This document shows positions 58,453-63,432 of a stretch of DNA of 63,432 nucleotides, one piece after another (the stretch's first letter is position 1; each line of letters begins with the position of its first letter). The position numbers and the translations under genes are program-made. The notes under the pieces are model-generated. The model was not told the DNA's origin and searched no databases. It saw only the letters and a list, made by a program, of their open reading frames with translations. The stretch is from Propionivibrio limicola (lineage in GTDB: Bacteria > Pseudomonadota > Gammaproteobacteria > Burkholderiales > Rhodocyclaceae): contig NZ_SSSR01000020.1 in the NCBI RefSeq assembly GCF_009469695.1, forward strand, positions 1 to 63,432, given 5' to 3'.

Positions 58453-59368
58453 ATGGACGAGCCGCCTACTGCTCATCGTTGGCACCTTCTTCTATCTGGC
58501 CGGAACGATCGGGCTGCTGCGCTTTCCCGATGTCTATAGCCGCCTGCATGCGCTGGCCAAGGCGGACAATCTGGGCCTGGGCTACATCGTGCTCGGCATG
58601 GCCGTCCAGGCGGAAAGTCTCGCCGTCGCCGCCAAGCTGCTGATGATCTGGCCGCTGACGCTGGCCGCGAGTGCCAGCGTTGGCTACGCCATCGCCCGCC
58701 GCGCTGCTCTGGAGCGGCTGGCGCACGCTGGCCGGACTGTTCCTCTTCCTTTCCGAGCGGGAAGAAAGCCACGCCGGGGGCGACACATGAGCGGCGGACT
58801 GATCTTTGCCGTGACGGGAGCCGTGCTGTTTGCGATGGGCGGCGCGGCGGTCATCCTGCTCGCCGATTTGCTGCGCCGGATTCTGGCCTTCAACCTGATG
58901 GGCAGCGGCGTCTTTCTCATCCTCACCCAGTCGGTGGCGCTACCGCTGGCGATTTATGGCCGCGCCTATTTCGCCCGCGCGGCAACGGAAAGCCGCTTTT
59001 TCTGGACGCTGACCGGTTTCCTGCTGGCCGGGCTCAACGCGCTCTTTCTGTCGACCGACCTCTTTAACCTGTACGTCACGCTCGAAATCACCGGCCCGCT
59101 GCTGCTCTCAGCCATCGCCTGCCTGCTGATGGTCGCCGGCCTGCTGCTCAAGACGGCGCTCTTCCCCTTCCATTACTGGCTGCCGCCGGCGCACGGCGGC
59201 GCGGCGGGTGCCTGGCTGCTGCTCAACCCGCCGCTGATCACGGCGGCGGCGAGGGTGGCGACCGGCACCTTCGCGGAAAGCAAAATCAGCCCGCTGGCCT
59301 GGGCGCGCTTCATTGCCGCGCACGAATACCAGACCATTCTCCCGGGCGGGAGCGTTGCCGATGACTGA
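58433..59368 (+). pseudogene. mrpG: mrpG fused in frame to remnants of mrpC and mrpD
   Basis: Residues 1-90 of this 311-residue frame are MrpG (GTFFYLAGTIGLLRFPDVYS). Residues 119 on start like MrpC (ILAFNLMGSGVFLILTQSVA) but after about 45 residues change to MrpD-like sequence (LSTDLFNLYVTLEITGPL), then jump to a later MrpD section (LLLKTALFPFHYWLPPAH). The tail is unplaced. In another frame a Trp/Leu-rich stretch ends with TGA 58788-58790, overlapping the internal ATG 58787, so the tail of a lost gene also remains. The structure implies several deletions. Confidence 0.7.
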
Positions 59369-59483
59369 GCGCGCACAGCCAAGCGCTGATTTCAACGCTC
59401 GTCCGCACGAAACCTCCGGAAATCGCGCTTGTCGACGGATAATGGCGGCAACACGGCTTACTTCCCCGACACCTGCGGCCGAC

Positions 59484-59499
59484 TGACTTCGACAAGTCA
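59484..59499 (+). repeat. Small palindrome just before the start codon at 59502
   Basis: TGACTT-CGAC-AAGTCA is a perfect 6-bp stem with a 4-base loop ending two bases before the ATG. It occupies the place of the ribosome site, and no purine-rich site is visible. Confidence 0.5.
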
Positions 59500-59501
59500 T
59501 C

Positions 59502-61118
59502 ATGGACATTCCTTACACCGACCCCGTCACCCTCCTGCCGATCCCTGACTTCCAGACCGGCTGCGACATCGTTGCCCGGCTGCCGCTCGTCAATCCGCCG
59601 CAGGCGGCCAACGACCTCGTCCGTCTGCTCGACAGCCTGCAGGCCTTTCCGCCCGATGGCGAGTCGTATCTCAAGCTGCTCGAACAGATGCGCCTGCCGG
59701 CCGCCTTCGTTACCGGCGAACTGGCGAAGCGCTATCTGGCCAAGCCGCTCCCGCTCGGCGAAGTCGAGGAACGCGTTTTCCGGCTGGTCACCGGCCTCTG
59801 GCTGAAAACGGCCAAGGCCTACGCCCATTGCACCGGCCGGGACCAGATCGAGGACGATATCGCCTACGCTCGCCGCGTGGCGATGGTGCTGCACCGCTGC
59901 ATTCAGCACACGGGCATGGCCGTTTTCGAACATCAGCGCGCCCGCCGCGAATTGCCGTGGGGCCTGTGGCTCGACATTCACGGCTATTACGCCAGCGCCG
60001 AGGAATGGAACGTCGCCAGCCTTGCCATTCCGGATCCGCTCGACCCGCTCGGACGCGAAACGAACTGTATGGCGGCTTATGTCACCACCCTGCTTTGTGA
60101 CATGGCGAGTCCCTACAGCCTGTCGTTGCGCGACCAGTCGCTGGTCCGGCGCTGGGCCACCTTGTGGTCGCCGCTGATCAGCGTCCATCCGGTCACGGCC
60201 GGTGAAACCTTGCCCGCCTTTGTCATCGAATTGATGCAGGATGCGGCCTTGCGGCCGGTCGCCGACTGCCTGCACACCGAGCATCTCCGCCGCCTTGACA
60301 CCTCCCGCCTGGCCCAGCAGATGATCCATGTCCGCCAGCAATTGCGCCAACGCGTCACGCCGGCGCAATTGCTGCTCGGCGACGACTGCACCGCCGGCCA
60401 ATGCGTGCGCCTGCTCGACTATCTGTCCCGCCCCTGGTCGCAGGCGCGCGCGGCACGCAAGTTCCGGCGCCACGCCACCTCCGGCATCGCCTCGCTTTGC
60501 ACCAGCTTCGAGGAAATGCACTATTTCATTTCCGGCCAGCCGTTCGTTCAACCGGAAAACGTGCGCACCTATTCGAGGAAGGACTTCGACCGACTCTTCG
60601 CCTTCCGCTTCCAGACCAACCCGCAACAGACGCTGCATCTCCACAAGGAACAGCTCCCTTACCGGACCGATGACTGGGAAGTCATCAACCAGTCGGCCAA
60701 CGGGTTTCGTCTGGCACGCAGCATTGCCGGCCGGAAAATGGAACACGGACAACTGCTCGCCATCTGTCCGCACGACGGCGAACGCTATCTGCTGGCCAAG
60801 ATCACCTGGCTGATGCAGGAAAAGGAAGGCGGACTGGTTGCCGGCCTCATGGCGCTGCCGGGCATGCCGGAAGCGATTGCCGCCCGCCCGCTCGATGCGC
60901 TCGGCCGACCGGACGGTCTTTACCAGCGCGCTTTCCTGCTGCCTGCCATCAACGGCATGGAAAACGGACGCGCCGAACGGTCGCTGGTCGTGCCGCCGGG
61001 CTGGTTCAGGAGCGGCCAGCGGGTCGAGCTATTCACCGACGGCGCCTGGCAGATCGAGTTCAAGCGCGTTCTCGACCAAGGCGCCGACTTTGAGCGGCTC
61101 AGCTTCGAAGTCTGTTGA
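59502..61118 (+). CDS. Conserved-looking hypothetical protein, possible PilZ-like C-terminus
   Basis: The 538-residue cytoplasmic protein is helical and Arg/Leu-rich over residues 1-400. The C-terminal part is beta-rich and contains NQSANG, which fits the second half (D/NxSxxG) of the PilZ c-di-GMP motif. The preceding RxxxR is not clearly present (R-x4-R is seen). So a ligand-binding role is only a hint. The large c-di-GMP enzyme in this window makes it worth testing. No signal peptide. Confidence 0.55.
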   Translation: MDIPYTDPVTLLPIPDFQTGCDIVARLPLVNPPQAANDLVRLLDSLQAFPPDGESYLKLLEQMRLPAAFVTGELAKRYLAKPLPLGEVEERVFRLVTGLWLKTAKAYAHCTGRDQIEDDIAYARRVAMVLHRCIQHTGMAVFEHQRARRELPWGLWLDIHGYYASAEEWNVASLAIPDPLDPLGRETNCMAAYVTTLLCDMASPYSLSLRDQSLVRRWATLWSPLISVHPVTAGETLPAFVIELMQDAALRPVADCLHTEHLRRLDTSRLAQQMIHVRQQLRQRVTPAQLLLGDDCTAGQCVRLLDYLSRPWSQARAARKFRRHATSGIASLCTSFEEMHYFISGQPFVQPENVRTYSRKDFDRLFAFRFQTNPQQTLHLHKEQLPYRTDDWEVINQSANGFRLARSIAGRKMEHGQLLAICPHDGERYLLAKITWLMQEKEGGLVAGLMALPGMPEAIAARPLDALGRPDGLYQRAFLLPAINGMENGRAERSLVVPPGWFRSGQRVELFTDGAWQIEFKRVLDQGADFERLSFEVC

Positions 61119-61145
61119 ATCAGGCCGCTCGGTCCCAAGCAACCG

Positions 61146-62459
61146 CTATTGACGGGACAACAGGCGCTCTGCCGGAATGCGGGCGGTAAAACAGCTGCCC
61201 TTGCCCAGTTCACTGGTCACGGCGAGCGTCGCCTGATGGCGGGTCAGCACGTGCTTGACGATCGCCAGCCCAAGACCAGTCCCGCCCGTTTCGCGCGATC
61301 GGCTGCGATCCACGCGATAGAAGCGCTCGGTAAGCCGCGGCAAGTGTTGCGCGGCGATGCCGATGCCGGTATCGGTCACCACAAACTCGCCGGCGCCGTT
61401 CTCTGCGTTCACCCGCCACACCAGTTCGATGCGGCCACCGGCCGGCGTGTAGCGCACCGCATTGCTGGCGAGATTGCCAAACGCACTGCGCAATTCGTTG
61501 GCGCAACCGCGCAGCACCGACGGCATCTCGACCGCCAGCGAAATTTCGTGCTGTCCGGCCGACAGCGCCTTGATGTCGTTCAGGATGCTGTGCAGCATCG
61601 GCGCCACCTCGACCCGCTCGTCGATGGGCGGCGCCCCGCCCGACTCCAGCGAAGACAGCGTCAACAGGTCCTCGATCAAATGCTGCATGCGCCCGTTCTG
61701 TTCGCAGATCAGCTTGAGATAGCGCTTAACCTCGTCGGCCGAGTACTCCTCGTAGCCTTCGGCCAGCATTTCGGAAAACCCGGCCACCACCGTCAGCGGC
61801 GTTTTCAGTTCGTGCGACACGTTGGCGATGAAATCGCGCCGCATCGTTTCCATGCGCTCGAGCTGGCTGATATCGCGCGACACCAGCAGGCTCTGGTCGT
61901 TGCCGTAGGGAATGACCTGCAACAGCAGCGTCAGTCCCTCGACGCGCCCGCCGCGGTAAATCAGCGGCTCATCGAAGTGGCCGTTGTCGAGGTAGGCGAC
62001 GAAATCCGGGTGCCGGATGAGATTGGTCAGCGCCTGCCCGCGATCCGTCCCGGCCGACAGGGCAAAATGCGCCGCCGCGCGCTCGTTGATCCAGTCGATG
62101 TGCCGGTGCCGGTCGAAGGCAATGACGCCATCGGGCAGTGCCTGGAAGGCGCGCATGAAACGCTCCAGCGTCTCGGTCAGCGACTGTTGCTGGCCAAGGC
62201 GGATGCGCACGCGCCGGTGCAATCCGGCGAAGGCGATCTCCCACGCGCCGCTGCCGCGCGGCAGCGGACTGTCGAGCGATCCCTCCAGCCAGCCCATCAA
62301 CAGGCCAAAATGGAAAACGTGCCAACCGAGCAGGAACAGCAGGCCGGCGATGAGCGCAAGCAGACCGGTAGCGACATCCCACGCCACGGCGACCGGGGCG
62401 AACACGAAGACGACGATGGCCAGCAATTGCCACAAGGTCCGTACCCAAATAGTGCTCAT
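61146..62459 (-). CDS. phoR: Phosphate regulon sensor kinase PhoR
   Basis: The 437-residue kinase has two N-terminal transmembrane helices (about 10-55), a PAS domain (about 105-210), the H box NVSHELKTPLTVVAGFSEML, the N box, and G boxes DTGIGI and GGTGLGLAIVKH. It senses phosphate via the Pst/PhoU complex and acts on PhoB. It follows phoB by 59 bp, and its product end is convergent to the gene at 59502. Confidence 0.95.
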   Translation of the reverse strand: MSTIWVRTLWQLLAIVVFVFAPVAVAWDVATGLLALIAGLLFLLGWHVFHFGLLMGWLEGSLDSPLPRGSGAWEIAFAGLHRRVRIRLGQQQSLTETLERFMRAFQALPDGVIAFDRHRHIDWINERAAAHFALSAGTDRGQALTNLIRHPDFVAYLDNGHFDEPLIYRGGRVEGLTLLLQVIPYGNDQSLLVSRDISQLERMETMRRDFIANVSHELKTPLTVVAGFSEMLAEGYEEYSADEVKRYLKLICEQNGRMQHLIEDLLTLSSLESGGAPPIDERVEVAPMLHSILNDIKALSAGQHEISLAVEMPSVLRGCANELRSAFGNLASNAVRYTPAGGRIELVWRVNAENGAGEFVVTDTGIGIAAQHLPRLTERFYRVDRSRSRETGGTGLGLAIVKHVLTRHQATLAVTSELGKGSCFTARIPAERLLSRQ

Positions 62460-62518
62460 CCGAGCATCCCCCCTGGCGACATCAAGATAACCCCTGTGCC
62501 GTCACGCATCGCAATCGC

Positions 62519-63211
62519 TCACTCTGGCTGCGCCGAGAAGCGATAGCCGCTACCGCGCACCGTCTGGATCAGGCGGTCGTGCCCCGTCGCCTCAAGCGAA
62601 GCGCGCAGGCGGCGGATATGCACGTCGACCGTTCGCTCCTCGACGAAAATGTGGTCGCCCCACACCTGATCGAGCAACAGGGCGCGGCTATGGACGCGCT
62701 CCGGGTGCGTCATGAAGAAGTGCAGCAGGCGGAACTCGGTCGGCCCCAGATCGAGCGGCTGGCCGTTGCCGGAAACGCGATGCGTCACCGGATCGACGCG
62801 CAGCCCGTCGACCTCGACGCAATCCTCGGTCATTTGCGGCGCACGGCGGCGCAGCACCGCCTTGATGCGCGCCAGCAGCTCGCGCGGCGAAAACGGCTTG
62901 GTCAGGTAATCATCGGCGCCTGATTCGAGGCCGGCCACCTTGTCCTGCTCCTCGCTGCGCGCCGTCAACATGATGATCGGCAAATCGCGCGTCCGCTCGT
63001 CATTGCGCAAGCGGCGGGCGTACTGAATACCGCTCATGCCGGGCAGCATCCAGTCGAGCAACACCACGTCGGGCAGGGTTTCATTGACCAGGGACACCGC
63101 ATCCTCGGCCGAATCGGCGCGCAACACCCGGTGCCCGGCATGCTGCAGGCTGGCGGCGATCAATTCCTGAATGGCAGGCTCATCTTCGACAACAAGAACA
63201 TTCGCTGGCAT
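62519..63211 (-). CDS. phoB: Phosphate regulon response regulator PhoB
   Basis: The 230-residue OmpR-family regulator has a receiver with phospho-Asp in VVLLDWMLPG and Lys in YLTKPFSPREL. The C-terminal winged helix includes LGPTEFRLLHFFMTHPERVHSR and VDVHIRRLRASLE. It binds Pho boxes; one lies directly upstream of its own start. Confidence 0.97.
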   Translation of the reverse strand: MPANVLVVEDEPAIQELIAASLQHAGHRVLRADSAEDAVSLVNETLPDVVLLDWMLPGMSGIQYARRLRNDERTRDLPIIMLTARSEEQDKVAGLESGADDYLTKPFSPRELLARIKAVLRRRAPQMTEDCVEVDGLRVDPVTHRVSGNGQPLDLGPTEFRLLHFFMTHPERVHSRALLLDQVWGDHIFVEERTVDVHIRRLRASLEATGHDRLIQTVRGSGYRFSAQPE

Positions 63212-63225
63212 CTACGCGTCACTCC

Positions 63226-63276
63226 ATGACAGTTTTTTCGCCAGTTTATTAAGAGGGGATTACAGTTTGATGACAA
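63226..63276 (-). promoter_or_regulatory. Pho box upstream of phoB
   Basis: On the minus strand TTGTCATCAAACTGTAAT (63276-63259) gives two 7-base units with 4-base spacing, each matching CTGTCAT in 6 of 7 positions. A further perfect CTGTCAT occurs at 63232-63226, 15 bp before the start codon. This suggests positive self-control of phoB-phoR. Confidence 0.75.
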
Positions 63277-63308
63277 AGTCCGGCCACAAGAGCCTGTTCC
63301 ACGCCAGA

Positions 63309-63384
63309 CCCTGCGGCCTCCCACAAACGGCCGCAGGGCAATCGCATCAAACCTACCCGAGTCCAAGGATGGACTCCCGGTAGG
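63309..63384. repeat. Two adjacent hairpins upstream of phoB
   Basis: CCCTGCGGCC/GGCCGCAGGG (63309-63318 with 63329-63338) is a perfect 10-bp stem. CCTACC-GAGTCC pairs with GGACTC-GGTAGG (63352-63384) with a small bulge. No T tract follows either one. They may end the transcript of a gene to the right or shape the phoB leader. Confidence 0.55.
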
Positions 63385-63432
63385 CATCAGAGGAGGCGGC
63401 GAGGATTCTGCGCGTATGAATGCCAGCCTTTC

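Overview
The window is chromosomal DNA of a high-GC betaproteobacterium. The gene content and order (glnA with a DUF4124 protein and glnL-glnG; lolB-ispE-tRNA-Gln-prs-rplY-pth-ychF; a DUF3683 FAD/Fe-S oxidoreductase; the M16 peptidase pair next to ftsY-ftsE-ftsX) look most like Rhodocyclales (Dechloromonas/Azonexus-like). This placement is inference from gene content; no 16S rRNA is present.

Region 1 (about 1-14300) is the accessory part, the right end of a genomic island that lies against the 3' end of ychF. Its outer edge carries a P4-type integrase, a hypothetical protein, an AlpA-like regulator, a replication-initiator-like protein, a second tyrosine recombinase and small unknown genes. 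Inside is a damaged defence cluster read leftward. It comprises a WYL regulator, a BrxF-like P-loop protein and a BrxC-like ATPase cut at about half length. After a deletion scar come an intact-looking ABC-type ATPase plus DUF4276 (TOPRIM-like) pair, a winged-helix protein fragment, a SNF2 helicase (BrxHII-like) cut just after its Walker A motif, and a Lon-type AAA+ ATPase. This reads as a decayed type 3 BREX locus hosting a PARIS-like two-gene cassette. At the far left, on the other strand, a structured leader, a 28-residue Gly/Pro/Asn-rich peptide, a hairpin terminator and a HicA-like small protein form a compact unit that I do not recognise as a described system. An IS21-type end at the left border truncates a neighbouring gene.

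Region 2 (14356-35062) is core genome. A leftward block holds ychF, pth, rplY, prs, tRNA-Gln, ispE, lolB and a TPR protein. Then come mutM, a dynamin-like GTPase, ferredoxin-coaD-rsmD with two M16 peptidase family genes, ftsY-ftsE-ftsX, a membrane glycosyltransferase-like protein, a phosphodiesterase-fold hydrolase, nadA and a rhodanese.

Region 3 (35063-43400) is the nitrogen-control cluster, glnA-DUF4124-glnL-glnG. A well-spaced sigma-54 promoter and an NtrC-like box lie upstream of glnA. It is followed by birA-coaX (overlapping), a SPOR protein and coaE. With coaD in region 2, the window holds three CoA-biosynthesis genes.

Region 4 (43416-63432) has a CHASE/PAS/GGDEF/EAL protein, cysK, ilvA, the 1287-residue DUF3683 oxidoreductase, a tandem universal stress protein and a P2-type cation ATPase. 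The ATPase is translationally linked to an eroded Mrp antiporter operon: mrpE is frameshifted, mrpF is intact, and mrpG runs in frame into pieces of mrpC and mrpD. The region ends with an unknown 538-residue protein and phoB-phoR behind a Pho box.
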